A stretch of DNA of 46,104 nt, from contig CALFNG010000192.1 of assembly GCA_937902985.1 (NCBI GenBank), positions 1-46,104 of the forward strand, written 5' to 3'. The notes beneath the pieces were generated by a model. The model was not told the DNA's origin. It did no database searches and worked only from the letters and a program-made list of their open reading frames with translations. The position numbers were made by a program, and so were the translations under genes. Every line of letters starts with the position of its first letter. Position 1 is the first letter of the stretch. Positions 33,688 through 42,257 of this stretch are shown piece after piece. This stretch comes from an uncultured Myxococcales bacterium (GTDB lineage Bacteria; Myxococcota_A; Polyangia; Polyangiales; Polyangiaceae).

Positions 33688-34203
33688 ATGCGATCGGGCC
33701 TGCGCAGATTGTTTACGGAATGGGGTCCCGTGGCCGCTGCTACGCTGGCCGCTATCGGCTCGATCGCGACGTCGGCGTCGTTTGCGGGGTGCCACGCCGA
33801 GCAAGTGGTGGCCGTGCCCGGGTGCAGCGAGCCATGCTGCGGCGGGAACGCGGGGCCGATTGATTGCGGGAAGACCCCGACGATCGCCTGCTCCGAGATG
33901 GGCGACCCCTGCACCGCGCGCGACTACGGATGCTCCAACGGCGCCTACTACCTGAGAGCCCGGGCGCCCCTTCCGACGACCTGCACGGCCGTCGAGGCCG
34001 GCCTCGTCGGCGACGATGGCGGGGGCGCGTTCGGGGATCTCGACGCCGACGACGGAGAGCCGGACGACAGCGCTACAGCGCCCGACGTGGGCGCCGACGG
34101 GAGCCAGGCAGCCCCGACGGACGCCAGTGCGGACGGGGCGGCCGGCGGGGCGGTCGACGCTCGCGTCGACGCGGTCGCCGATGGGCCGCCGGATGCTCCC
34201 TGA
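33688..34203 (+). CDS. Small Cys-containing lipoprotein
   Basis: This 171-residue protein begins with a charged N-terminus and hydrophobic stretch (GPVAAATLAAIGSIATSASFAGC), a probable lipoprotein signal. The mature part has a short Cys-rich head (GCSEPCCGGNAGPIDCGKTPTIACSE) and an acidic Asp/Ala/Gly-rich tail typical of Polyangia surface proteins. ATG 33688 was chosen because GAGGGAG stands four bases before it; upstream in-frame ATGs at 33637 and 33676 lack this. No family is recognised. Confidence 0.7.
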   Translation: MRSGLRRLFTEWGPVAAATLAAIGSIATSASFAGCHAEQVVAVPGCSEPCCGGNAGPIDCGKTPTIACSEMGDPCTARDYGCSNGAYYLRARAPLPTTCTAVEAGLVGDDGGGAFGDLDADDGEPDDSATAPDVGADGSQAAPTDASADGAAGGAVDARVDAVADGPPDAP

Positions 34204-34228
34204 GGGAGAGGAACGGGGACGCCGGCGG

Positions 34229-34768
34229 TCAGGGGCAGCAGTAGACGCCGATCCCGAGGGGATTCGGGCTCGGCGGGGAACACTCGTTGGGCGCGCCAAC
34301 ACAGAAGACCGGGTTCGTGCCCGCGAGATCGGGTGAGCCGCACGAGCTATTGCCGGGGAGCGCCACGCATGCGGAAACGAGACCGGGCGATGCGTTGCAA
34401 TCGAGGGTCTCCTGGCGCGCGGTCTGGCACTGCGCTGGCGTGATGAGGACATACTGCCCGTCGGACCCGCAATGGACCGACGTCGCCCCCGCCTCGCACG
34501 TGAGGTAGCTGAGGAACGGATAGAGACAGCTCGACGGCAAGAGATTCAGGTCGTTGCATGCGCTGAGACATGTCGTGTAGAGGCCCGTGGCCTGCACGCA
34601 CTGCGCGACGACGTTGTTGCAGATCGTGTCGCACGTGGACACGAGGCTGGCGGGCGAACCGTTGGAACCGTTGTTGATGGTGCTTCCGCTGCCCGAGCAA
34701 CTCGCGACCGCGACCCCCAGCAATCCGAACAGCGGCAGGGCGCGAAGGGCTTTGGATCGGTCGAACAT
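34229..34768 (-). CDS. Small Cys-rich lipoprotein
   Basis: This 179-residue protein has a lipoprotein signal (LRALPLFGLLGVAVASC) followed by a Ser/Gly/Asn linker and a domain with about sixteen cysteines (CDTICNNVVAQCVQ..., LSACNDLNLLPSSC, ...GVYCCP). The pattern resembles small secreted Cys-rich proteins frequent in Myxococcota. It converges with the lipoprotein gene at 33688-34203. ATG 34768 places the signal peptide at the N-terminus; an in-frame ATG at 34831 would bury it. Confidence 0.75.
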   Translation of the reverse strand: MFDRSKALRALPLFGLLGVAVASCSGSGSTINNGSNGSPASLVSTCDTICNNVVAQCVQATGLYTTCLSACNDLNLLPSSCLYPFLSYLTCEAGATSVHCGSDGQYVLITPAQCQTARQETLDCNASPGLVSACVALPGNSSCGSPDLAGTNPVFCVGAPNECSPPSPNPLGIGVYCCP

Positions 34769-34906
34769 GCCTGCCGGTACTGCCTTTCCACCAGCGGTGC
34801 AATCAACGAGTGCAGGGGGAACGCACGTCACGTGAGGAGACGCTGGAGACCATGACCGCGCGGGCTTAGGCGCTGTCCCGTGGGAGATCCAGGTCGGGGG
34901 GGTCGG

Positions 34907-35863
34907 CTACGTCAGGTCCATGACGCGTTGCTCCAGGCCGCGGCCCTTCGTCACGCCGCTGATTCGCACCCGATTTTGCAGGAGGATCGTCAGCACCTGA
35001 CCGATGACCGTCTCGGCGTCGGCTTCCTGTCGCTTGAAGCTCACGACGAGCTCGAGGCCCTCGTCGTCGAAGTCGACGCTCGCCACGGTCGGCAGATCGC
35101 GGATGGGAGAGAGCGGCACCTTGCCGGGATCGGTGCCTCTTCGCGTGCCCGCGGCCACCAGGAAACGAACCTCTTCGTTCGCCGCCGTGAGCTCGGCCAT
35201 CGAGCCGCTGGCGACGAGGCGCCCGCGATCGAGGATGGCGGCACCGTCGCAGATCTCTTCGAGCTCTTGCAGGTTGTGGCTCGAGATGACGATCGTGCAG
35301 CGCCCGCCTCGCGAGCCTTTCTTGGCGCGAATGAGCTGGCGCATCTCCCAGGCCACGCGCGGGTCGAGGCCCGCGGTGGGCTCGTCGAGGAGAACGAGCT
35401 CCGGCTGGCCGAGGAACGCCTGCGCCAGCGCGACGCGCTTGGCCATGCCGTGCGAGAGGCTCCCGCATCGCTGATCCCACCACGCGCGGCCGTCGACGTC
35501 GTCGAGCGCCGTGTGGGCGGCTTCGAGCGCCTTCGCGTGCGGCAGGTCTTGCAGGCGCGCCATGTGGAACAAGAACTCGCCGACGCGATCGCTGGCGGGC
35601 AAGATCGCGTCTTGCGGCAGGACGCCGAGGCGCGATCGCAGCGCGTCGACCGCCGTGGGCGCGAAGCCCAGAACCTCCACGCTCCCTTCGGTGGGCCGGA
35701 GGTAGCCGGCGAGCATCGAGAACGTCGTGGTCTTGCCGGCGCCGTTCGGGCCGATGAGCCCATACACGGACCCGGTCCCCACGGTGAGCGTCACGGCGTC
35801 GACTGCGGTCTTCGGCCCGAACCGCTTCGTCAGACCCGCGACCCGGATCGCGTGGCTGTCCAT
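34907..35863 (-). CDS. ABC transporter ATP-binding protein
   Basis: This 318-residue protein is an ABC ATPase of the DRA/Nat (CcmA-like) type: Walker A GPNGAGKT at 38-45, signature LSHGM at 136-140, Walker B VLLDEPTAGLDP and a following His switch (ISSHNLQELE). The C-terminal 85 residues form the extra domain usual in this group. The ATG at 35863 shares its first base with the permease stop (TGATG), so the pair is coupled. The cargo is unknown. Confidence 0.93.
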   Translation of the reverse strand: MDSHAIRVAGLTKRFGPKTAVDAVTLTVGTGSVYGLIGPNGAGKTTTFSMLAGYLRPTEGSVEVLGFAPTAVDALRSRLGVLPQDAILPASDRVGEFLFHMARLQDLPHAKALEAAHTALDDVDGRAWWDQRCGSLSHGMAKRVALAQAFLGQPELVLLDEPTAGLDPRVAWEMRQLIRAKKGSRGGRCTIVISSHNLQELEEICDGAAILDRGRLVASGSMAELTAANEEVRFLVAAGTRRGTDPGKVPLSPIRDLPTVASVDFDDEGLELVVSFKRQEADAETVIGQVLTILLQNRVRISGVTKGRGLEQRVMDLT

Positions 35864-36693
35864 CAAACGTCCCGGCGCTCGAAGATCGCGGTGGCCGCGG
35901 CGACCGTCAGGCCCGCGATGAGCCCCGTACCGAGCAAGCCCTTGGCGACATCGGCCGCCCTCGGCGAGAGGAGGAAGTCGTCGTAGATGTTCGGGTAGAG
36001 GTACGCGAGCCATTCGGCCTGCGAGAAGCCGGCGACGACCCGCAGGAGCCAGAGCCCGAAGAACGTCGCGAAGATGAAGAGGAGCGAGAGCATCGGCGTC
36101 TTCACCTGCGAGCCAACGAGCGTCGCAATGCCGCACCAGGCCGCTCCGATGGGGATCGACACGGCGAAGAAGCGAACGCCCCAGCCGAGCACGGTCGAGA
36201 CCGGGAGGCCGCCGACCGCGGCCGTCGCCACCCAGACGATGACGTTCATGCCGAACGTGACCACGAGGACGCTGATCCACGCGCCGAAGTACTTGCCGAG
36301 CATGTACGAGCTCCGGCGCACACGGACGGTCCAGAACCGGACGCTGCGGTGCTGGAGCTCGCCGGATACGGCGTCGAAGTCGAGCAGCGCGACGAGCAGC
36401 GGCGCGAGCCAGAGGGTGCCTATGAGCATCATCCAGAGCGAGTAGGGGCAGTCGGCGAGGCGCTTGCCCGTGTTGGGGCCGTACCAGCGCGCGAAGAACT
36501 GCTCCTGCGCGTCGTGGACGTCGAGCCCCGCGGGCATGTTCTCGCGCTGCACGCGGTCGAGCCAGGCGAAGAGCATCGCCACGCCAGCGCCTCCGGCCAG
36601 GCTCACGGCTGCGAGCACGATACCCTTCACGCTGCGGAAGCTCTTTCGGAGCTCGCGTGCGGTGACGAGCTGGACCTCGGCGAACGGGCTCAC
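35863..36693 (-). CDS. ABC transporter permease
   Basis: This 276-residue protein has about six membrane helices (KGIVLAAVSLAGGAGVAMLFAW; LWMMLIGTLWLAPLLVALLDF; AWISVLVVTFGMNVIVWVA; FFAVSIPIGAAWCGIATLV; LLFIFATFFGLWLLRVV; GLLGTGLIAGLTVAAATAIF). It fits the ABC-2 permeases that pair with Nat/DRA-type ATPases, and the ATPase gene follows directly. The start at GTG 36693 is preferred, because the longer frame from 36828 would run through the SRP RNA gene; no clear ribosome-binding site is seen. Confidence 0.85.
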   Translation of the reverse strand: MSPFAEVQLVTARELRKSFRSVKGIVLAAVSLAGGAGVAMLFAWLDRVQRENMPAGLDVHDAQEQFFARWYGPNTGKRLADCPYSLWMMLIGTLWLAPLLVALLDFDAVSGELQHRSVRFWTVRVRRSSYMLGKYFGAWISVLVVTFGMNVIVWVATAAVGGLPVSTVLGWGVRFFAVSIPIGAAWCGIATLVGSQVKTPMLSLLFIFATFFGLWLLRVVAGFSQAEWLAYLYPNIYDDFLLSPRAADVAKGLLGTGLIAGLTVAAATAIFERRDV

Positions 36694-36815
36694 GAGAAGA
36701 AAATCACGGGGCGGGCGAGACGGCGCGCGCAAGAGGCGCGAGCGAGAGCGAGCAAAGCGACACGGTGCGCAAGCACCCGGCACAGTCGATGCGATCGACC
36801 GGGCCCATGGACGAA

Positions 36816-36893
<78 letters not shown>

Positions 36894-37479
36894 GCACGGT
36901 CCTCTCTTGCGAGAGGGGACGCTTACGAGTCGCCCGGAGTCTTAGTCCGGCCTCGGCAGTCCGTCGAGAGTTTCTCGTCGGGTTTCCCCTCATCGGCGCT
37001 CTTTCACGCGACTTTCGGGTCGATTCCGTTCCGCTTCCGTTCCGGTTCGCGTCGCGGGTCACGAGGAGCGCACCAGCAAGCGCACCAAGCAGCTGGCCAA
37101 GGGGAACCGTTTCCGCTAAGCGAATGGGCATAGGGAACGCGCCGCGCCCCGCCTGGGGTCACGCGCCTACCCGCAAGGTTTTATGTCTCTCGCTTCCCGC
37201 GGTCCTGTCCTTTTTTCGAGGCGGCGTGGTGGGCGAGCTCAGTTCTAGTCGTCGCGACCCGGCGCTCACGCGCAGAAGGTGTCGCGGCGGCGCCCGAGGC
37301 AATCAGTTGCTCTGTTCCGGCTCGCGTGCGCCCTCATCCGATGACCGTCGTCGACCTCGTCGGCACGAGGCGTCGTCCAACGTCGATCGCCTGGCCCTCT
37401 GGGCCCCCCGCGATGGCGACCGGGTACCCGCGCGGCCTGCAAGCAGCTGTTGTGTACGGGCGGGAAAGCTCCGCACCGA
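36894..37479 (+). other. Gene-free region and probable long leader of the RNase E/G gene
   Basis: These 586 bases hold no convincing protein gene. A strong hairpin, GTCCTCTC-TTGCGA-GAGGGGAC, stands at 36899-36920, next to the SRP RNA start. A pyrimidine- and T-rich patch (GTCCTTTTTTCG) lies near 37204. RNase E genes in enterobacteria have long leaders used for autoregulation by mRNA cleavage, so a similar role is possible here, but no conserved leader structure was recognised. Confidence 0.4.
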
Positions 37480-39711
37480 ATGGCCAAGAACATCCTCGTC
37501 ATCTCCTGCGACATCGCCGAAACGCGCGTCGCTCTCATCGAGAACGGCATCATCGCCGAGCTCCACATCGAGCGCCGCGGCGCGACGCCGCGCGGCGGCA
37601 CCGTCGGTGACATCTATCTAGGTCGGGTCACCCGGGTCCTGCCGGGCCTGCAGGCGGCCTTCATCGACATCGGGCTCGAGCGTGCGGCGTTCCTTCACGT
37701 CGAAGACCTCATTCGCCCCGACGACTTCGAGGCCTACCTGGCCGGCGGCCGCAAGCACGCGCTCGGCACCAGCGAGGGCGCTCAGGGATCGGCGCCCGAT
37801 GAGGGCGAGGTCCCTGCCCCGGCGGTCATCGTCGGGACGGTGACGCCCGAGGCCGAGAAAGACGCTGTGCACGAGGCCGCCGCCGAAGTCGTCGCCGACG
37901 AGCCAGACGATGGCGAAGAGGCCGACGACGCCGACGAGGCCGGCGAGAGAGAGACGCCCGCGCCTTTCGCGCGCGAACCGAGCGGCGAGCACGCGGTCCT
38001 CGAGGCCGCCGGGCTGACGTTCGGAGCCGGCGCCGGCGCCATCCCCAGCGCGGCTGGAAGCGGCGCCACCCTCGGGGCGCGCGCGGCGGCGGAAGAAGAG
38101 GCGATCGAAGAGGCCGAAGAAGAAGAGGCCGAGCTCGAGGACGCGGCGGCGTCAGCGGACGCGATGGCCGTCACCTCGACCCGCCTCGACGACCCCGACA
38201 GCGACCCGCCGCCCCCGCCGGTTCCTGGCGACATCGACGACCTCCTCGACAACCCGAATCTCCCGGGGTTCACCATCAGCGATCCGGGCAGCCCGACGCC
38301 TCGCGCGCCGGCGCCGCGGGTCGACGAGCGTCGCGACGGCGGTCGTTCCGGCGACAAGTGGCAACGCGGACGAGGCCGGGGCCGAGGCCGCGGGCGCGCG
38401 CCGGGGGGCGGAGGCGGAGGCCAGGGAGGCGCGGGCGGCCCTCACGGGCAGAGCCGCGACCATCGGTCGCGCACGAGCGGCGTCGCCGGCCGACTGTCGA
38501 AGTCGACGCCGATTCGCGACGTCGTCAAGGAGGGTCAGGAGATCATCGTCCAGATCACCAAGGAGCCGATCGGCACGAAGGGCGCCCGCTGTTCGAGCCA
38601 CGTGTCGCTGCCCGGCCGTTACGTCGTGTACCTGCCGACGCTCGAGCACATCGGCGTCAGCAAGCGCATCGGCAGCGACAAGGAGCGGGCGCGCCTCCGC
38701 GAGACGATCGAGAGCATGAAGCCTCCGGCCGGGGGTCTCATCGTGCGCACGGTGGCCGAAGGCCTCACCAAGAAGCAGCTGAAGCAAGACGTCGGCTACC
38801 TCGTGCGCCTCTGGGGCGAGGTCGCGAAGAAGCACGAGGGCGCGAGGGCCCCAGCCACGCTCCTCAGTGAGCTCGACATCGTGCTCAAGACGGCGCGCGA
38901 TCTCTTCACCGACGACGTCGATCAGATCGTGATCGACGACCGCGCCCAATACGAGCGCACCTGCCGCTTCGTCGAGATGTTCATGCCCGAGCGGCTGAAG
39001 GACATCCTCTACTACAACGACGACGAGCCCATCTTCGACGCGTACGGCATCGAAGACGAGATCGCGCGCGCCCTCTCACGCAAGGTGCCGCTGCCGAGCG
39101 GCGGGTACCTCATTCTCGACGAGGCCGAGGCGCTGACGGCCGTCGACGTGAACACCGGCCGCTTCGTGGGGAAGGGCAGCAAGGACATGGAGGAGACGAT
39201 CCTCAAGACGAACCTCGAGGCGGTTCACGAGATCGCCTACCAGCTGCGCTTCCGCAACATCGGGGGGCTCATCATCCTCGACCTCATCGACATGGAGAAG
39301 GCGTCGAACCGCGAGAAGGTTCGAAAGACGCTCGACGAGCTGCTCCAGAAAGACAAGGCCAAGACCACGCTCAATCGCATCTCGGAGCTCGGGCTCATCG
39401 AGATGACGCGCAAGCGAACGCGCGAGAGCCTCGGCCGGCTGATGCACGAGCCCTGCTTCTACTGCGACGGCACGGGCCACCTGATGTCGAAAGAGACGGT
39501 GTGCTTCGACATCTTGCGGGAGATCCGGCGCAAGCGTCAGGATCTTCCGGGCTACAGCATCCTCGTCAACTGCCACCCGGCCGTTGCCGACCTGCTGACC
39601 GGCAGCGAGAAGGCCGCTGTGCAAGACGCGGAGAGCAAGTTCATGCGCCGCATCCAGGTGACCGCTCGAACCGAGTACCATCTCGAGCAGTTCGACCTCT
39701 CTGGCCACTGA
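37480..39711 (+). CDS. rng: Ribonuclease E/G with disordered insert in the S1 domain
   Basis: This 743-residue protein has the RNase E/G catalytic core: N-terminal start MAKNILVISCDIAETRVALIE, S1 first half (GDIYLGRVTRVLPGLQAAFIDIGLERAAFLHVEDL, to about 77), S1 second half from about 343 (EGQEIIVQITKEPIGTKGARCSSHVSLPGRYVVYLP), DNase-like domain with metal-binding Asp556 (VDVNTGR) and Asp601 (LDLIDM), and the zinc-link Cys659/Cys662. Between the two S1 halves sits an insert of about 265 residues: Glu/Ala-rich, then Pro-rich, then an Arg-Gly-rich tract (RGRGRGRGR). There is no C-terminal degradosome tail. It should cut AU-rich single-stranded RNA and process rRNA. ATG 37480 matches the family start. 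Confidence 0.95.
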   Translation: MAKNILVISCDIAETRVALIENGIIAELHIERRGATPRGGTVGDIYLGRVTRVLPGLQAAFIDIGLERAAFLHVEDLIRPDDFEAYLAGGRKHALGTSEGAQGSAPDEGEVPAPAVIVGTVTPEAEKDAVHEAAAEVVADEPDDGEEADDADEAGERETPAPFAREPSGEHAVLEAAGLTFGAGAGAIPSAAGSGATLGARAAAEEEAIEEAEEEEAELEDAAASADAMAVTSTRLDDPDSDPPPPPVPGDIDDLLDNPNLPGFTISDPGSPTPRAPAPRVDERRDGGRSGDKWQRGRGRGRGRGRAPGGGGGGQGGAGGPHGQSRDHRSRTSGVAGRLSKSTPIRDVVKEGQEIIVQITKEPIGTKGARCSSHVSLPGRYVVYLPTLEHIGVSKRIGSDKERARLRETIESMKPPAGGLIVRTVAEGLTKKQLKQDVGYLVRLWGEVAKKHEGARAPATLLSELDIVLKTARDLFTDDVDQIVIDDRAQYERTCRFVEMFMPERLKDILYYNDDEPIFDAYGIEDEIARALSRKVPLPSGGYLILDEAEALTAVDVNTGRFVGKGSKDMEETILKTNLEAVHEIAYQLRFRNIGGLIILDLIDMEKASNREKVRKTLDELLQKDKAKTTLNRISELGLIEMTRKRTRESLGRLMHEPCFYCDGTGHLMSKETVCFDILREIRRKRQDLPGYSILVNCHPAVADLLTGSEKAAVQDAESKFMRRIQVTARTEYHLEQFDLSGH

Positions 39712-39764
39712 TCCCGGAGACCGGACCTCTGGTAGAGCGAGTCTGGTAGAGCGAGGAGACCGCG

Positions 39765-40100
39765 ATGAGCGATTCCGACAAGCGTGGGGACGAACGCGTC
39801 ACCATCAACAAAGAGTTCGAGTCGTTCGACGCGTTCATCCAGGAATACGTCACGAACATCTCGCGAACCGGCGTCTTCATCAAATCGCAGCAGCCGCTGC
39901 CGATCGGCACGCGCGTGAACCTGCGCTTCACCGTGATCATGGACGACATCGAGACGATCGAAGGCATTGGCGAAGTCGTGCGCGTCGAGACGAGCCCGGC
40001 CGGGATGGGCGTCGTCTTCCGCGAGCTCTCGACGTACTCCAAGGGTCTCATCGAGAAGTTGCTCGTGCAGACCAGCCCCCTGGTTCCCCTCGCGCCGTAG
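39765..40100 (+). CDS. PilZ domain protein
   Basis: This 111-residue single-domain protein fits the PilZ type common in myxobacteria: an N-terminal Arg region (DKRGDERVTINKEF), the N-x-S-x-x-G box (NISRTGVFIKS), and a closing GMGVVF strand. The RxxxR c-di-GMP motif is imperfect, so binding is uncertain. GAGGAGA precedes ATG 39765. The gap to the RNase E/G gene is 53 bases with no terminator, and contains TCTGGTAGAGCGAG twice in direct order (about 39727-39757), so both genes may be on one transcript. Confidence 0.88.
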   Translation: MSDSDKRGDERVTINKEFESFDAFIQEYVTNISRTGVFIKSQQPLPIGTRVNLRFTVIMDDIETIEGIGEVVRVETSPAGMGVVFRELSTYSKGLIEKLLVQTSPLVPLAP

Positions 40101-40216
40101 TCGGCGGTTCCGAGCGGGGGGTCCCGAGGCGTAACGAACGGCTCATCCCGTGCGGTGGCCGTTGACACGCTGCAGGGTAAGGGCATGTTCCCTGGTTGAA
40201 TCCCCCGCCTGAAACC

Positions 40217-40360
40217 CACGCTTGAACCCACGCTTGAACCCACGCTTGAGCCCACGCTTGAACCCACGCTTGAACCCACGCTTGAACCCACGCTTGAGCC
40301 CACGCTTGAGCCCACGCTTGAGCCCACGCTTGAACCCACGCTTGTACACACGCTTGAACC
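40217..40360. repeat. 12-bp tandem repeat upstream of the superoxide dismutase gene
   Basis: Twelve perfect-length units of CACGCTTGARCC run from 40217 to 40360. Units 3, 7, 8 and 9 have G at the variable position, unit 11 ends TACA, the others read CACGCTTGAACC. The array ends 22 bases before the sod start codon and so lies in the leader or promoter. Read on the minus strand it would give Lys-Arg-Gly-Phe repeats, which I regard as a by-product of the DNA repeat. Confidence 0.95.
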
Positions 40361-40382
40361 AAGCACGACAAGGAGTGAACCA

Positions 40383-40970
40383 ATGGCCTTCTCGCTACCC
40401 CCGCTTCCGTATGACAAGAACGCGCTCGCGCCGCATATCAGCGCGGAAACGCTCGAGTTTCACCACGGCAAGCATCATCAAGCATATGTCACGAACCTGA
40501 ACAAGCTGCTCGAAGGCAAGGCCGACGCGAACAAGAGCCTCGAAGAGGTCATTCTCTCGAGCGACGTCGGCGTCTTCAACAACGCCGCGCAGGTGTGGAA
40601 CCACACGTTCTACTGGAGCTCGATGAAGCCCAACGGCGGTGGATCGCCGAGCGGCGACCTCGCCGACGCGATCAAGCGCGACTTCGGCTCGGTCGAAGAG
40701 TTCGCGAAGGAGTTCAGCGAGGCCGGCGCGACTCAGTTCGGCTCTGGCTGGGCGTGGCTCGTGCTGAACAAGGACAAGAAGCTCGAGGTCACGAAGACCC
40801 CGAACGCCGACCTGCCGCTCAAGCACGGGCACAAGGCCCTGCTCACCATGGACGTGTGGGAGCACGCCTATTACATCGACTACCGAAACGCGCGCCCCAA
40901 GTACATCGAGACGTTCCTCAAGAGCCTCGTGAACTGGGACTTCGCGCTCGAGAACCTGAAGAAGGCGTGA
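40383..40970 (+). CDS. sodB: Superoxide dismutase, iron type
   Basis: This 195-residue protein is an Fe/Mn-family superoxide dismutase. The metal ligands are His27, His74, Asp157 and His161, matching E. coli SodB with an offset of one. Gln70 in NNAAQVWNH and the AGATQFGSGWAWL stretch mark the iron type. It turns superoxide into hydrogen peroxide and oxygen in the cytoplasm. AAGGAG stands eight bases before the ATG. The 12-bp repeat array directly upstream could affect its expression. Confidence 0.96.
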   Translation: MAFSLPPLPYDKNALAPHISAETLEFHHGKHHQAYVTNLNKLLEGKADANKSLEEVILSSDVGVFNNAAQVWNHTFYWSSMKPNGGGSPSGDLADAIKRDFGSVEEFAKEFSEAGATQFGSGWAWLVLNKDKKLEVTKTPNADLPLKHGHKALLTMDVWEHAYYIDYRNARPKYIETFLKSLVNWDFALENLKKA

Positions 40971-41066
40971 CGCCGCCATGCGCCCGCGATACCCGCGCGA
41001 GCGAGGGCGAGGGCGCCGGCGTGAACGAAGGAGTCGTCGCGCCGCTGCCGCTCGCGCGAGGCGCGC

Positions 41067-42074
41067 TCAGAACGTGAGGCGCAGTTCGAGAGACAGCGGC
41101 GCGTAGTAGATCGAAGGGGGCACGACGGGCTGGGGCGCGATCGTTCCCGCGCCCCCGCTGATGGTCTGGCCCGATCGGTCGTTAGTCACCGAGAAGAACG
41201 GCGCGTCGAGCCGGGCCCCGATGGCCAGGTGCGTGTGCCGCTGCCGCAGGAACTCGACGCCCGCTTCGCCGTAGGCGCCGAGGCCGGCGTGGCTGCCGCT
41301 GAAGTCGTTGTTCACGTTGTCATTGACGCTCAGGTAGCTCCAGGCGAAACCACCGCCCAGGTACGGGCTCGTGTCTCCGTCGCCCGGAAAGTAGCGGCCA
41401 CCCATCGCGAAGTTGACGAAGACGACTCCGACGCTCCGATCGTCGGAGTCGGCGCCGAACCGGAAGTTGCCAACGATCTCGAAGGGGTCGAGCTCCGAGT
41501 GGAGCTCGAAGTCGATGCCCGGCGCCGGCGTCGCGCTCCGATCGAACGGCGGAAACTGGCCGATGAGGCCGAGCGCGAAGTGAATCTTCGAGGCGCTGAT
41601 GGGCGGGTTGCGCTTGTCGCCCGCGACCGTCTGCGAGACGACCTCGGCCTCGTCGAGCGCGGTGCCGTTGACCAGCGCGGCGGCGAGGCGAGGCGCCGCG
41701 GATGTCACGTCTTCGATGCCGTGGAGCTTGAGCTGGCGCGCGTCGGCCGTGCTCCCCGGCAAGCTACCTTCGCGGGCGACCGTGAGGACAACGAGGGATC
41801 CGAGGCGTCCGATGTCGACCCGATACGTCGCGCCCGCCGGCGCGCCCGCGCGCGAAAGCTCGGCACACACGAGCTGCGTGGCCGTCTGCGCGTCGGCGTC
41901 GTCGACGCCCCCGTGCTCTCCGATGTGGCAAGACGCCGACGGGGCGGCGGGTGCCGCGGCGGCCGGCGCCGACGCGGGGAGCGTCGGCATCGGCGACGAC
42001 GGTTCGTCGGCCGCAGCCCCCGAGGCGAATGCCGACAAGCTAGTGAACAATGCGACAGCGATAGGCGTCTTCAT
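41067..42074 (-). CDS. Exported protein with outer-membrane beta-barrel-like C-terminus
   Basis: This 335-residue protein has a signal peptide (KTPIAVALFTSLSAFASGAAA) and an Ala/Pro-rich linker. A middle domain (about 50-150) has two cysteines. The C-terminal part from about 165 alternates polar and hydrophobic residues with short Gly/aromatic turns (FALGLIGQFPPF; VVFVNFAMGGRYFPGDG; SPYLGGGFAWSYLSV) and ends in Phe (LELRLTF), as outer-membrane barrels do. No family is recognised. ATG 42074 puts the signal at the N-terminus. It converges with sodB across a 96-base gap. Confidence 0.75.
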   Translation of the reverse strand: MKTPIAVALFTSLSAFASGAAADEPSSPMPTLPASAPAAAAPAAPSASCHIGEHGGVDDADAQTATQLVCAELSRAGAPAGATYRVDIGRLGSLVVLTVAREGSLPGSTADARQLKLHGIEDVTSAAPRLAAALVNGTALDEAEVVSQTVAGDKRNPPISASKIHFALGLIGQFPPFDRSATPAPGIDFELHSELDPFEIVGNFRFGADSDDRSVGVVFVNFAMGGRYFPGDGDTSPYLGGGFAWSYLSVNDNVNNDFSGSHAGLGAYGEAGVEFLRQRHTHLAIGARLDAPFFSVTNDRSGQTISGGAGTIAPQPVVPPSIYYAPLSLELRLTF

Positions 42075-42257
42075 AGCAGGCGAACCAACCGAGCAATGGC
42101 CGGGCCACGGCAGAGGTGTCACTGGACCCGCTGGATTCACGCGAGTTCGCGCTCCCGCTCGCCTGGGCGCGCCGACACCGCCGTGAACGGGGAGTCGCTA
42201 CCGTTGCTGGATATTCACACCCGGAGTCCCCGGTTCGGGGTCGCGAGCGCTCCTTGC

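Noticed and set aside
40143-40349. Minus-strand Lys-Arg-Gly-Phe repeat protein
   Set aside because: It results from a 12-bp DNA repeat read in a frame of three; there is no ribosome-binding site or family similarity.
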